A stretch of DNA of 64,000 nucleotides, from positions 62,001 through 126,000 of the forward strand of contig NZ_JADGIK010000005.1 of assembly GCF_015234135.1 (NCBI RefSeq), in the 5' to 3' direction. The DNA is from Faecalibacter rhinopitheci (GTDB lineage: Bacteria > Bacteroidota > Bacteroidia > Flavobacteriales > Weeksellaceae). The translations under genes were made by a program, and so were the position numbers. Of this stretch, positions 21,613 to 29,945 are shown in pieces. Each line of letters opens with the position of its first letter. Position 1 is the stretch's first letter. A model generated the notes under the pieces. That model did not search any database. It saw only the letters and a program-made list of their open reading frames with translations, and had not been told where the DNA came from.

Positions 21613-22677
21613 TTATATATTTTCAAAAATGGTTTCGTATTGTTTGATAATAATTTCTTTACTAAAACGAGATTGAATACTATTTATAATCTTTTCTGAT
21701 GAATGCTCTTCAGCTAAAATGATTTTAATTTTAGCTGAAAAACCTTTAGAATCTTCAATTGAATGAATTTCTCCATTGATTTTATCTTGGATGATTTCAT
21801 TTATTCCACCTGGACAATTATTCGCCAAACTATACGTTCCACACGCACCAGCTTCCAACAATACATTAGGAAAACCTTCGTAGCGTGAAGATATAATAAA
21901 CAGATCTGCTTCCTTTAAATAAACGAATGGATTTGGAACATTCCCTTTAAACGTTACGTTATCCAATTTCAACAATTCTTTTTGTTGAAACAATTCATCC
22001 TTAAAAGCTCCATCGCCCAAGATTGTTAATTTGATTTTTTCATCTTTCAATTCTTTCATTACATTTAATAATAAATCGAATCCTTTCCTTGGTGATAGAT
22101 TTCCAATCGCCACAATATTTTTATAGCTCTTGTCAAAACCTAAATCATAACTTTCAGATTTCATTTGATTAATCAAATCGAAATCCACTGGATTATTGAT
22201 CTTTACGATTCGATTTTCCGAAATTTTAAAATTTTTAAATAAGTCATTTTTCATATCATCACTTTGCGCAATGATTTGATGAAAATTATTATAAAAACGA
22301 TAGAAAAATAAAATCTCTTTTCGTGTCACATGTTGAGAAACTACATTCGTTTCACGAGTAATAAACCTTGTATTTTTGAACAAAGGAATCAATGGTGATA
22401 AAAATGCTGAAATTTCACCCCAACCTGTAAATATTATTTCAGGTTGAAGTTTTTGAATCAACGGAACAATCTTAAAAATTGAATAACGAATGCGTTCTAC
22501 ATTCAGTTCGATAATTTCAACATCCTTTTTTAAATGATTCAGATAATGCCCTTCTTTTTTGAACAACACTAATTTTGGACAAAACTTCGTTCGGTCCAAT
22601 TCATTGCAAAGCGTTGTAATCACACGCTCAGCTCCACCTTGATTCAGGTCAGGTAATATGAATAGTATTGTTTTCAA
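21613..22677 (-). CDS. Glycosyltransferase family 4
   Basis: GT-B retaining glycosyltransferase of 354 residues. The N-terminal Rossmann half starts ILFILPDLNQGGAERVI, typical of GT4. The C-terminal half has NIVAIGNLSPRKGFDLLL, the TILGDGAFKDEL strand, and the nucleotide-sugar site SSRYEGFPNVLLEAGACG with the E-x7-E pattern. No signal peptide or membrane helix. It sits three bases after the acetyltransferase stop and directly before the GT2. Substrate unknown. Confidence 0.93.
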   Translation of the reverse strand: MKTILFILPDLNQGGAERVITTLCNELDRTKFCPKLVLFKKEGHYLNHLKKDVEIIELNVERIRYSIFKIVPLIQKLQPEIIFTGWGEISAFLSPLIPLFKNTRFITRETNVVSQHVTRKEILFFYRFYNNFHQIIAQSDDMKNDLFKNFKISENRIVKINNPVDFDLINQMKSESYDLGFDKSYKNIVAIGNLSPRKGFDLLLNVMKELKDEKIKLTILGDGAFKDELFQQKELLKLDNVTFKGNVPNPFVYLKEADLFIISSRYEGFPNVLLEAGACGTYSLANNCPGGINEIIQDKINGEIHSIEDSKGFSAKIKIILAEEHSSEKIINSIQSRFSKEIIIKQYETIFENI

Positions 22678-22680
22678 AAA

Positions 22681-23238
22681 TTAATCGATTCTATTGTTGA
22701 TGTATCCTTCCGTTGCTTTTTCATTCGGGATAATTTGCATTGGATTTCCCATCACAATCGAATTATCCGGCACATCTTGTGTCACGTAACTATTTGGTGC
22801 AATTAAAACGTTATTTCCGATTGTAATTCCACCTACAATTACGGCATTCGTACCCACCCAAACATCATCTTTTAACGTTGGAAAACCTTTCGACTTTCCA
22901 CGATTGGTTTGACCTAGAGTTACACCATGTGCAATATTGCAATTCTTCCCTATTTTAGCTTTTGGATTCACAACCACGTGTCCCCAATGTCCTAAATTTA
23001 AGCCTGGTCCAATTTCTGATTTCGCAGAAATTTGATACCCATATTTAATGGAATATCTTCTCAATAATAAGCGATAAATCAATCCTAGAGGATGTTTTGT
23101 CGGATATTGTTGTGCTTTTCTTAAACAATAAATAAAACGAAAACCTGGACTCATAAACCCTTTCAGAAAAGGTGAATTGGTCCAATATCCAAAGTTTCTG
23201 TAAAAATCTTTCTGAATAATTGTTCTCATCTTAATCAT
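22681..23238 (-). CDS. Serine acetyltransferase-like hexapeptide-repeat acyltransferase
   Basis: Left-handed beta-helix acetyltransferase of 185 residues, probably O-acetylating a sugar of the locus 1 glycan. The N-terminal helical part (1-70) is followed by hexapeptide repeats: IGPGLNLGHWGHVVVN with the candidate catalytic His, IGKNCNIAHGVTLGQ, VWVGTNAVIVGGITIG and NVLIAPNSYVTQDVP. The pattern is the SAT/CysE-like class seen often in capsule loci. Because it sits between two GT4 genes (8-base overlap upstream), a glycan role is more likely than cysteine synthesis; that is inference from context. Confidence 0.87.
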   Translation of the reverse strand: MIKMRTIIQKDFYRNFGYWTNSPFLKGFMSPGFRFIYCLRKAQQYPTKHPLGLIYRLLLRRYSIKYGYQISAKSEIGPGLNLGHWGHVVVNPKAKIGKNCNIAHGVTLGQTNRGKSKGFPTLKDDVWVGTNAVIVGGITIGNNVLIAPNSYVTQDVPDNSIVMGNPMQIIPNEKATEGYINNRID

Positions 23239-24370
23239 TTAAATATTTCTCGATGGAATTTACTGCATTACTTAACTCAAAAGGTAATGCTTTTGCTTCA
23301 ATATTTTGTTGATATTTTTTCGCTTCTTCAGGATGTTGAATAAAATATTTCAATCCGTCGTAAATCGCTTCTTCTGAATTTTCAATGATATGACCTAATT
23401 CACCATCATTCAACATTTCTCTGACTCCAGAAACATCGGTTGCAATTATAGGCTTAGCCAATGTCATTGCTTCAAATAAAACAGTTGGATAACCTTCGTA
23501 ACGCGAAGACAAAATATAATAATCTGATTTGATGAAATACGGATATGGATTTTCTTTGAAACCAATTAAATGCGCTGTATCATTTATTTGGAGCTCATCT
23601 ACTAATTTTTTGATATTCGGAAAATCATAACCATCACCTACAATCCAAACCTGATGTTTAAATCCTTTATCTAATAAACGTCGATGCGCTCTTAATAAAC
23701 GATCAAATCCTTTTTGTGGAAAAACAGTACCAATTGACACAAACGTCAGCTCATTTTCGATTTTAGGCAAATCACAAGGTCGTTTTGCTAAACGTTTGAT
23801 TTCTTCTACATCAATCGGATTATAAATTCGAACGACTTTCTTCTTTTCATTTTCCGAAATCGCTAAATCTAAAAACAGTTGATTAATCTTCTCTGAAATC
23901 ACCAAAATACGATCAAATTCGAAAAATGATTTCAAACGTTCATTTGTATATTCTGGTATGTTTGATAAATCGTTATGAATCCAAACAATTTTCTTAGAAG
24001 ATTTAATGGGAGAATTTAGAATTTCATCGGCCATTCCGTGAATTGCAGCAAATTCGATATCATATATTTTTTGGGGTAAGATAAATTTATACAACAATTT
24101 TGGGAACTTCTTCAGAATCGTTTGATAGATTACTCTAAAAACTTTTTCTGGAATATCTTGTGGTCGATTAGTTGTAATCATTTCCCCTTTATTCAAATAG
24201 TAAATATTAATCCAAGACGGTACATCTTTTAAATATTTACCGGAATAAAGATTCAACAACAAATCAATTTCATATTTGTCTGGTGAAAGATTTTTTAAAA
24301 AAGTTACTAATACCTTTTCAGCACCTCCGTGACGAAGTGATCCTATACGTATTAATATTTTCTTTTTCAT
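23231..24370 (-). CDS. Glycosyltransferase family 4
   Basis: GT-B enzyme of 379 residues. N-terminal ILIRIGSLRHGGAEKVL, a basic membrane-facing patch (LKKFPKLLYKFILP), then the C-terminal donor domain with FVSIGTVFPQKGFDRLL, WIVGDGYDFPNIKKL and SSRYEGYPTVLFEAMTLAKP. It resembles the GT4 at 25317-26507 throughout the N-terminal half (both have a LLNLY/MLNLY-type strand and a KFPKLLY/RFPSLLY segment), so the two are probably paralogues. It overlaps the acetyltransferase gene by 8 bases and is preceded by a 42-base gap. Confidence 0.93.
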   Translation of the reverse strand: MKKKILIRIGSLRHGGAEKVLVTFLKNLSPDKYEIDLLLNLYSGKYLKDVPSWINIYYLNKGEMITTNRPQDIPEKVFRVIYQTILKKFPKLLYKFILPQKIYDIEFAAIHGMADEILNSPIKSSKKIVWIHNDLSNIPEYTNERLKSFFEFDRILVISEKINQLFLDLAISENEKKKVVRIYNPIDVEEIKRLAKRPCDLPKIENELTFVSIGTVFPQKGFDRLLRAHRRLLDKGFKHQVWIVGDGYDFPNIKKLVDELQINDTAHLIGFKENPYPYFIKSDYYILSSRYEGYPTVLFEAMTLAKPIIATDVSGVREMLNDGELGHIIENSEEAIYDGLKYFIQHPEEAKKYQQNIEAKALPFELSNAVNSIEKYLND

Positions 24371-24412
24371 AGTTAAGTTTTAGGTTAGGCAAAAGTAAAA
24401 ATATATTGCAAA

Positions 24413-25330
24413 CTATACCTTATTTAGTTTTTTATACAGTCTTGTTAATGGATATAAAAATGTTGATAATATTTTGAAATGTTCTAATTCTTTAATAATC
24501 ATTATTATTCCTGTATTATTAATTATAGAATACATCTGATATCCTACAATATTTCTTACTAAAGTTTTGGGATATTTATATAAACGATTTCCGTACGAAT
24601 TAAGAAAAGATTTATACCCTTCCATCAATCCAAATGTATTTTTACCTGTCCATCTCGTATTCGATACTGAATTTTCATCATTGTCATCTAAATGATAATT
24701 ACGCACAACCTTGTTTACAAATCTTGTTTTAATACCCTTAGAATCATACGTATTAAAAAAAACAGCTTGCGGAATATATCCTTTATTAATATATATAGAA
24801 TAATCAAATTTAGACAATAAACGTTGGTATGTTTTCGTAATAAAAATACCAAATTTATCTCCTCTCACTTTATATTTATAACGCATATCGAAAATAGATC
24901 CATCAAAGCCGTTGTTTGGGTATTGATGACCTACTATAGAACCGTCTTCAAATTGAGATAATCCCATTACTGAAATAAAATCATCTTGATTAGGTATATT
25001 CTCAACCTCATCAAATAAAATCGCCAATGAATTTTCTGGATAAGAATCATCTGAATCAACTATCATAAAATAGGATGAAGTGACTTTTCTTATACCTTCA
25101 AAAACTGTAATGAATTTATGTTGATTTTCATTCCAAAAATAATCAATTTCAATGCGATTTTCTTCTTGAAACGATTTTACAATTTCACTTGTGTTATCGG
25201 TAGAACCATCATCCATAATGAGCCACTTAAAATCTTTAAACGTTTGATTTTTTAAAGATTCATAGACACGCGGTAAAGTATGTGCACGATTATATGAAGG
25301 AGTGACAATTGTAATTTTAAACTCTTTCAT
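24413..25330 (-). CDS. Glycosyltransferase family 2
   Basis: GT-A enzyme of 305 residues. Motifs: ITIVTPSYNRAHTL, WLIMDDGSTDNTSE, and YFMIVDSDDSYPE near residue 93. The following YKVRGDKFGIFIT segment and the late Trp/Tyr-rich part resemble the GT2 subgroup in which the nucleotide-binding domain is followed by a helical acceptor domain. Its composition is clearly more AT-rich than the GT4 genes around it. Its start overlaps the first GT4 gene by 14 bases. Substrate unknown. Confidence 0.9.
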   Translation of the reverse strand: MKEFKITIVTPSYNRAHTLPRVYESLKNQTFKDFKWLIMDDGSTDNTSEIVKSFQEENRIEIDYFWNENQHKFITVFEGIRKVTSSYFMIVDSDDSYPENSLAILFDEVENIPNQDDFISVMGLSQFEDGSIVGHQYPNNGFDGSIFDMRYKYKVRGDKFGIFITKTYQRLLSKFDYSIYINKGYIPQAVFFNTYDSKGIKTRFVNKVVRNYHLDDNDENSVSNTRWTGKNTFGLMEGYKSFLNSYGNRLYKYPKTLVRNIVGYQMYSIINNTGIIMIIKELEHFKILSTFLYPLTRLYKKLNKV

Positions 25331-26507
25331 TTTTTAATTTCAATTTATACTGATTTTCGAAAACTTCTGTAATTTGACGATAAATTTCATTTTCATCAAA
25401 TTTATTTTCTGCATTTTCCGTACCGCCAATTAACTTTTGAACTAAAGTTGGATTTGTAATAAATGACTTCATCGCTTCATACATTTCGTTTTCATTATAT
25501 TTTATCAAAACTCCATCTATTCCATCCTCAATCATTTCGGCAATTCCTCCAACATTTGTCGAAATAATCGGTTTTCGCATACACATCACCTCTCCTATTA
25601 CTAACGGATAAGATTCCGATTGTGTAGGTAAAATAAAATAATCAGCAGCTTTGATATATGGATAAGGATTGGTTTGTGTATCGAGTAAAATAAAAGAATC
25701 TTCCACCCCCAATTGTTTTCTTTGGTTAATTAAATTTTCCATTTCATTTCCACCACCTACAATTGCTATTTTGTGTAAAAAACCATCATCTAACAAACGC
25801 TTATGCACATTCATTAAAGTATGATACCCTTTACGATTATGTAATCTTCCCATCGAAGAAAATACTGGAAATTTTGTATTATAATTGTGCACAAATAACT
25901 CAGCCTTTTTTAGAACTTCTTTTACTTTAATTACATTATAAATTACTGTGCTCTTCGGATAAGTAACTTGATACAAATCTTCAATGACCTGACGTGTTTG
26001 TTTTGAACCAAAAATCATAAAATCAAATCGTTTCATCTTTTCGATTCTGCTCATTACCCGATCTTCATCTTTATCATATCCAACATCTGAATGAAACCAT
26101 CCTATTTTCCTTGATTTCTTATTAGGCGAATTCAAAACCATATCAAACTCAGCATAACCTGGCGATACTTCTATATCATATTGTTCAGGAACCTTTATAG
26201 CATATAATAATGAAGGAAATCGATCGTAGATTTCAAGTTTTAATCTTCTCCAAGCTAATTGCATTTTCTGGATAATTGGACTAGAACTCATTTGTTCTTT
26301 CCCCTTTTCAATAGTAATTAAGTTTATATCCTTAGGAATGTCTTGTATCAATTCCCCTTGATATAAATTAAGCATTAAAGTAAATTCAAATTTATCTTTT
26401 GGTAAATTACGTAACAAATCTAAAACGACTCTAGGCACTCCACCCATTTCTAATGATCGTAGGCGAAAAAGTACTTTAATTTTTTTTATAGGTTTAGTTG
26501 AATTCAT
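25317..26507 (-). CDS. Glycosyltransferase family 4, first gene of polysaccharide locus 1
   Basis: GT-B enzyme of 396 residues with KVLFRLRSLEMGGVPRV at the N-terminus and a donor domain carrying FSSMGRLHNRKGYHTLM, IAIVGGGNEMENLI and LPTQSESYPLVIGEVMCMRKP. It is the promoter-proximal gene of the minus-strand locus running to 13874. A TATTTTTG -7 element lies 20 bases upstream of the ATG. It is a likely paralogue of the GT4 at 23231-24370. Confidence 0.93.
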   Translation of the reverse strand: MNSTKPIKKIKVLFRLRSLEMGGVPRVVLDLLRNLPKDKFEFTLMLNLYQGELIQDIPKDINLITIEKGKEQMSSSPIIQKMQLAWRRLKLEIYDRFPSLLYAIKVPEQYDIEVSPGYAEFDMVLNSPNKKSRKIGWFHSDVGYDKDEDRVMSRIEKMKRFDFMIFGSKQTRQVIEDLYQVTYPKSTVIYNVIKVKEVLKKAELFVHNYNTKFPVFSSMGRLHNRKGYHTLMNVHKRLLDDGFLHKIAIVGGGNEMENLINQRKQLGVEDSFILLDTQTNPYPYIKAADYFILPTQSESYPLVIGEVMCMRKPIISTNVGGIAEMIEDGIDGVLIKYNENEMYEAMKSFITNPTLVQKLIGGTENAENKFDENEIYRQITEVFENQYKLKLKNERV

Positions 26508-26527
26508 GTATCAATCAGGATTGAACA

Positions 26528-26535
26528 CAAAAATA
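26528..26535 (-). promoter_or_regulatory. -7 element of polysaccharide locus 1
   Basis: Minus strand TATTTTTG matches TAnnTTTG and lies 20 bases before the ATG at 26507. No clear -33 element. It is the only candidate upstream of the 13-gene operon. Confidence 0.5.
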
Positions 26536-26565
26536 CAATTGTTAAACTAATTCCTCTATCTCGCG

Positions 26566-26599
26566 TTGAATAATAATTATTTAATTTTCACTAATTTTG
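26566..26599 (+). promoter_or_regulatory. Promoter of the Smr-domain gene
   Basis: TTG at 26566-26568 and TAATTTTG at 26592-26599, separated by 23 bases. The -7 element ends four bases before the ATG at 26604, placing the transcript start at the A of the ATG. Confidence 0.6.
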
Positions 26600-26603
26600 T
26601 TTC

Positions 26604-27119
26604 ATGTTCAAAATAGGTCAAAAAGTAAAAGTTATAGATGATGATATTTCTGGTGTTGTAACCAGAACAAAAGCCGATTGTGTCTACTTCAACGATGAAT
26701 TTGGTTTTGAATATGAATATAACAATTCTGAATTAATCAAAGATATTGAAATTGATTATGATGAATTTAAAGATATTGAGGTAAAAGAAATTACAAAAGC
26801 TGTTTTTAAAACTTTTAGAAAGTCGCATCGTCATCCTTATGTAACTAGGGAAATTGATTTGCACATTGAAAATCTTACAGACGATTGGAAAACAATGGAC
26901 AATTCTGAAATTTTACAGTTACAAATTGATGTAGCCCGAAATGAAATTGAACGTGCTATGTTAGAAAATCAGATTAGATTAATCCTAATTCATGGTTATG
27001 GGAAAGGAATCCTAAGAAAAGAATTAACGGAATTATTATACCGTTATACGAATATAGAATTCTACGACGCCTCATTAAAAGAATATCATGGAGACGCCAT
27101 AGAAGTAAAATATTTATAG
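26604..27119 (+). CDS. Smr-domain protein
   Basis: Protein of 171 residues. The N-terminal 60 residues form a small beta-rich module (KIGQKVKVIDDDISGVV, then FGFEYEYNNSEL), similar to the Tudor/SH3-like part of longer Bacteroidota MutS2/DUF2027 proteins. The C-terminal Smr domain begins near VTREIDLHIENL and has the HGYGKGILRKEL loop with His130. Smr domains nick or cut nucleic acids; Smr proteins act in recombination or in ribosome-collision rescue, and the role here is not readable. The gene is convergent with the hydrolase gene, overlapping it by 6 bases. Its mRNA is probably leaderless. Confidence 0.9.
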   Translation: MFKIGQKVKVIDDDISGVVTRTKADCVYFNDEFGFEYEYNNSELIKDIEIDYDEFKDIEVKEITKAVFKTFRKSHRHPYVTREIDLHIENLTDDWKTMDNSEILQLQIDVARNEIERAMLENQIRLILIHGYGKGILRKELTELLYRYTNIEFYDASLKEYHGDAIEVKYL

Positions 27120-27767
27120 AGCTTTTTTTATAAAAGCCATTAAATCAAAATAATTTTGAGGAATAATACCATGACCACTTCTGTATTCATGGTATTCATT
27201 TTTTATATCTAAATCATCTAATAATTCTTTTCCTAATCTTGCTGCTCCTACAGGTAAAATTGCATCTTCGTTTCCGTGTGAAATGAAGAAATTAAGTTGA
27301 GAAAAATCTTTTGTTCGATTAAAATCACCAATAATTTTAAATTCTGGATAACCACTCAAAATCATTACATTTTTTACTTTATCAGGAAAATTTAATGCAA
27401 TGGAATAACTTAGGATCGCTCCTTGACTAAATCCTGCTAGAAACACATTCGTAGAGTCCAAATTTTCTTGCGCTACAATAGCATCTATAAATTCCACTAA
27501 TGCATCTCTTGATTCTAAAGCTTGGTCGCTATCCATATGTTTCTCTTTCCCTTCAAAACTAATATCATACCAAGCATATCCGCCATACATCAAATCATAT
27601 CTTGCTCTTACAGATATTATATGAGCTGATTCTGGCAAATCATTTGCGAAACCAAATAAATCCTCTTCATGACTTCCATATCCGTGAATTAATAAAAATA
27701 ATTGTGGATTAGATGTTGCAACAGTAGGCTTTCTTTCGATATATTTTATTCCTTTTAATTCTTTCAT
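27114..27767 (-). CDS. Alpha/beta hydrolase, phospholipase/carboxylesterase family
   Basis: Cytosolic serine hydrolase of 217 residues from the start I choose (MKELKG at 27767). A longer open frame exists upstream but gives an untypical N-terminus. Visible: the oxyanion region FLLIHGYGSHEEDLF, the nucleophile elbow GFSQG with Ser114, the Asp strand FISHGNEDAILPV, and the catalytic His in YRSGHGI. It belongs to the group with bacterial YpfH/carboxylesterases. Substrate unknown. The stop overlaps the Smr gene's stop on the other strand. Confidence 0.9.
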   Translation of the reverse strand: MKELKGIKYIERKPTVATSNPQLFLLIHGYGSHEEDLFGFANDLPESAHIISVRARYDLMYGGYAWYDISFEGKEKHMDSDQALESRDALVEFIDAIVAQENLDSTNVFLAGFSQGAILSYSIALNFPDKVKNVMILSGYPEFKIIGDFNRTKDFSQLNFFISHGNEDAILPVGAARLGKELLDDLDIKNEYHEYRSGHGIIPQNYFDLMAFIKKAL

Positions 27768-27805
27768 ATTATTCTTATTTACCGTAAAAATATAATTTAT
27801 AGCAT

Positions 27806-27845
27806 AAAAAAACGTCAAGACCACTTATTGATTTGACGTTTTTTT
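27806..27845 (-). terminator. Terminator after the NUMOD4/HNH-like gene
   Basis: A perfect 13-bp stem: AAAAAAACGTCAA (27806-27818) with TTGACGTTTTTTT (27833-27845), ending in a U run on the minus-strand transcript. Confidence 0.85.
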
Positions 27846-27848
27846 TAT

Positions 27849-28430
27849 TTAATTAATTTTTATATGTCCCCAGTTTTCACCAGATTTTATTCGATACAAC
27901 TGCATTTCACTTATTCCAAATTGTTTCGCAATTATTTTTAACCTTGTCTTGCGATCCGGGTCTGCTAACATCTTTTTAATGCGCATTACTTGTGTAGAAG
28001 TCAATTTATTCCCATCCATTTTTTGGCGAGTTAATTGTGATTTCTTTTTTCCTTCTTCATATAATGGACTATTCATGAAATGAATTTTAAATTCTTCTTT
28101 ATTTGCCCAAAATAAGTTAGTAGCTTGGCAATTATCTTTTTTATAGTCTTTATGTAGTAAATAAGTTTGATCATTAGATGGAGTTTCTAAAAAATGCTCG
28201 GCTACCATTCGAGAAAACATTTTTGAATGATTACTTATTTTACCATTTTTTGACGTTTTATATCTGAATACTTTATATCCATTTACCAACGATCCTTTTA
28301 ACTCTGAACCATCTTCTATGGTTTCTGTATATCGTGCGAGACGCCCATAATTAGATATGGCATAGTTATTTTTTTGTTCTCCTTCTAACTCTAATTTCTT
28401 AAATACCTCACCTACTAGTACATTTATCAT
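27849..28430 (-). CDS. NUMOD4/HNH endonuclease-like protein with C-terminal helix-turn-helix
   Basis: Protein of 193 residues resembling free-standing homing-endonuclease-type HNH proteins. The N-terminal NUMOD4-like module reads YAISNYGRLARY, then GYKVFRYKTSKNGK and SRMVAEHFL. An HNH-like core follows: LLHKDYKKDNCQATNLFWAN, with the His and two Asn at the usual places. The C-terminal 60 residues have LTSTQVMRIKKML and a helix-turn-helix (IIAKQFGISEMQLYRIKSG), a common DNA-binding add-on. It lies between housekeeping genes with its own terminator, and I see no intron or interrupted host gene beside it. Whether it still cuts DNA, or is a regulator, is open. Confidence 0.75.
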   Translation of the reverse strand: MINVLVGEVFKKLELEGEQKNNYAISNYGRLARYTETIEDGSELKGSLVNGYKVFRYKTSKNGKISNHSKMFSRMVAEHFLETPSNDQTYLLHKDYKKDNCQATNLFWANKEEFKIHFMNSPLYEEGKKKSQLTRQKMDGNKLTSTQVMRIKKMLADPDRKTRLKIIAKQFGISEMQLYRIKSGENWGHIKIN

Positions 28431-28479
28431 AAAAGACTATTATATATTTTTGAATATTATTTTTTAAAAAACTAATGTA

Positions 28480-29244
28480 TTAAAAACCTTCGAATACACC
28501 CAATCCAAATAGAGCGAAATCATATTTTACAGGATCATAATTATCCATTTGTCTTAATTTATTATCTAATTCAATCACCGCTTTTGCATCATTTTGCTTA
28601 CGTGTTAAAACACCTAATTTTCTAGCAACATTACCTGAATGAACATCTAACGGACAAGATAATTTTGAAGTTGAAATAGAATTCCATATTCCTAAATCCA
28701 CTCCATTCGCATCATTTCTTACCATCCAACGCAGCCACATATTTATTCTTTTAGCAGCAGAATTATTTAACGGATCTGAAATATGCTTCTTTGTTCTATC
28801 TAAAGAATTTGTTTCAAAAAATAAAGTTTTAAATTTTGAAATAGCTTCTTGTAAAGATTCTTCTGATTGATAAGTAACAAATATATTTTCTAAACCTCCA
28901 TATTTGGTATATATATGTTTTAAACTACGTATAAAAACTCTTAGATCATCTGCATTAAAAGTCCTATGCACAAAACCTTCAAATTTTTCTAAATCATTTT
29001 CAGTATGATTCATTACAAAATCATAAGGAGAATTTCCTAACAAATTCATCATCTTATGCGCATTATTGATTATCATTTTCCTGTTTCCCCATGCAATAGT
29101 TGCAGCAAGAAATCCTGCTATTTCAATATCTTCCTTTGTGTGAAATTGATGTGGAATTTGAACTGGATCTGAATCAATAAAATCTAAAGTATTGTATTGA
29201 ATAACTTTTTCTTCCAAAAAATCTTTTAATTCATCAATCGTCAT
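28480..29244 (-). CDS. TIGR02757 family protein (DUF2400)
   Basis: Cytosolic protein of 254 residues with the TIGR02757 signature: HQFHTKEDIEIAGFLAATIAWGNRK, a helical middle with LRVFIRSLKHIY, and the C-terminal LDVHSGNVARKLGVLTRKQND followed by YDPVKYDFALFGLGV. The helix-hairpin-helix-like fold resembles DNA glycosylases, but no activity has been assigned in what I know. It follows the LolD-like gene by 6 bases and is probably co-transcribed with it. Confidence 0.88.
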   Translation of the reverse strand: MTIDELKDFLEEKVIQYNTLDFIDSDPVQIPHQFHTKEDIEIAGFLAATIAWGNRKMIINNAHKMMNLLGNSPYDFVMNHTENDLEKFEGFVHRTFNADDLRVFIRSLKHIYTKYGGLENIFVTYQSEESLQEAISKFKTLFFETNSLDRTKKHISDPLNNSAAKRINMWLRWMVRNDANGVDLGIWNSISTSKLSCPLDVHSGNVARKLGVLTRKQNDAKAVIELDNKLRQMDNYDPVKYDFALFGLGVFEGF

Positions 29245-29250
29245 TTCTAT

Positions 29251-29925
29251 TTATAATTCATTTTGAAAAAAGCCGTCATGCATAACTAATTTTCTGTCCG
29301 TAAGAGTTGCTAATTCTTCGTTATGTGTAACTATCACAAAAGTTTGACCAAACTCATCTCTTAATTTAAAAAACAAATCATGTAGCTCTTCTGCATTCTT
29401 AGAATCTAGATTTCCCGATGGTTCGTCTGCAAATACAACTTTCGGCTGATTAATCAAGGCACGTGCCACAGCAACACGTTGCTGCTCTCCACCCGACAAT
29501 TGGTTGGGCTTATGATGTAAACGGCTAGATAATCCTAGATAAGACATCAATTCTTTTGCTTTTTTTTCTGCCTCAGATTTATTCGTTTTTCTAATAAAGG
29601 CAGGAATACAAATATTTTCTAAAGCGTTAAACTCAGGTAATAATTGATGAAATTGAAATATAAATCCAATATTTTCATTTCTAAATTTTGATAATTCACG
29701 ATCAGAAAGTTTTGTAATATCTTGATTATTAATCAAAATTTCTGTTTGATATTTTTTAGGTTCAGAACTTTTTTCTAGAGTTCCTAATATTTGTAACAAC
29801 GTAGTTTTACCTGCTCCAGATGCTCCAACGATTGAAACAATTTCGCGTTCGGCAATTTCTAGAGAAACACTTTTCAGCACTTCTAGCTCACCGTATTTTT
29901 TAACAATATTTGTTGCTTTTATCAT
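29251..29925 (-). CDS. lolD: ABC transporter ATP-binding protein, LolD-like
   Basis: ATPase subunit of 224 residues from the MacB/LolD group, which energises lipoprotein release or related envelope export. Walker [11 protein letters not shown]-loop in [11 protein letters not shown], signature [11 protein letters not shown], Walker [13 protein letters not shown] with an intact catalytic Glu, and the switch His in VTHNEEL. The permease (LolC/E type) is not adjacent, so it is encoded elsewhere, which is usual in Flavobacteria. It precedes TIGR02757 in the same direction. LolD versus another MacB-type partner is inference. Confidence 0.87.
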   Translation of the reverse strand: MIKATNIVKKYGELEVLKSVSLEIAEREIVSIVGASGAGKTTLLQILGTLEKSSEPKKYQTEILINNQDITKLSDRELSKFRNENIGFIFQFHQLLPEFNALENICIPAFIRKTNKSEAEKKAKELMSYLGLSSRLHHKPNQLSGGEQQRVAVARALINQPKVVFADEPSGNLDSKNAEELHDLFFKLRDEFGQTFVIVTHNEELATLTDRKLVMHDGFFQNEL

Positions 29926-29945
29926 GATGCTGTAAAGATATAAAA

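Noticed and set aside
27849-28430. Intron-encoded homing endonuclease
   Set aside because: No interrupted gene or intron structure is seen on either side.
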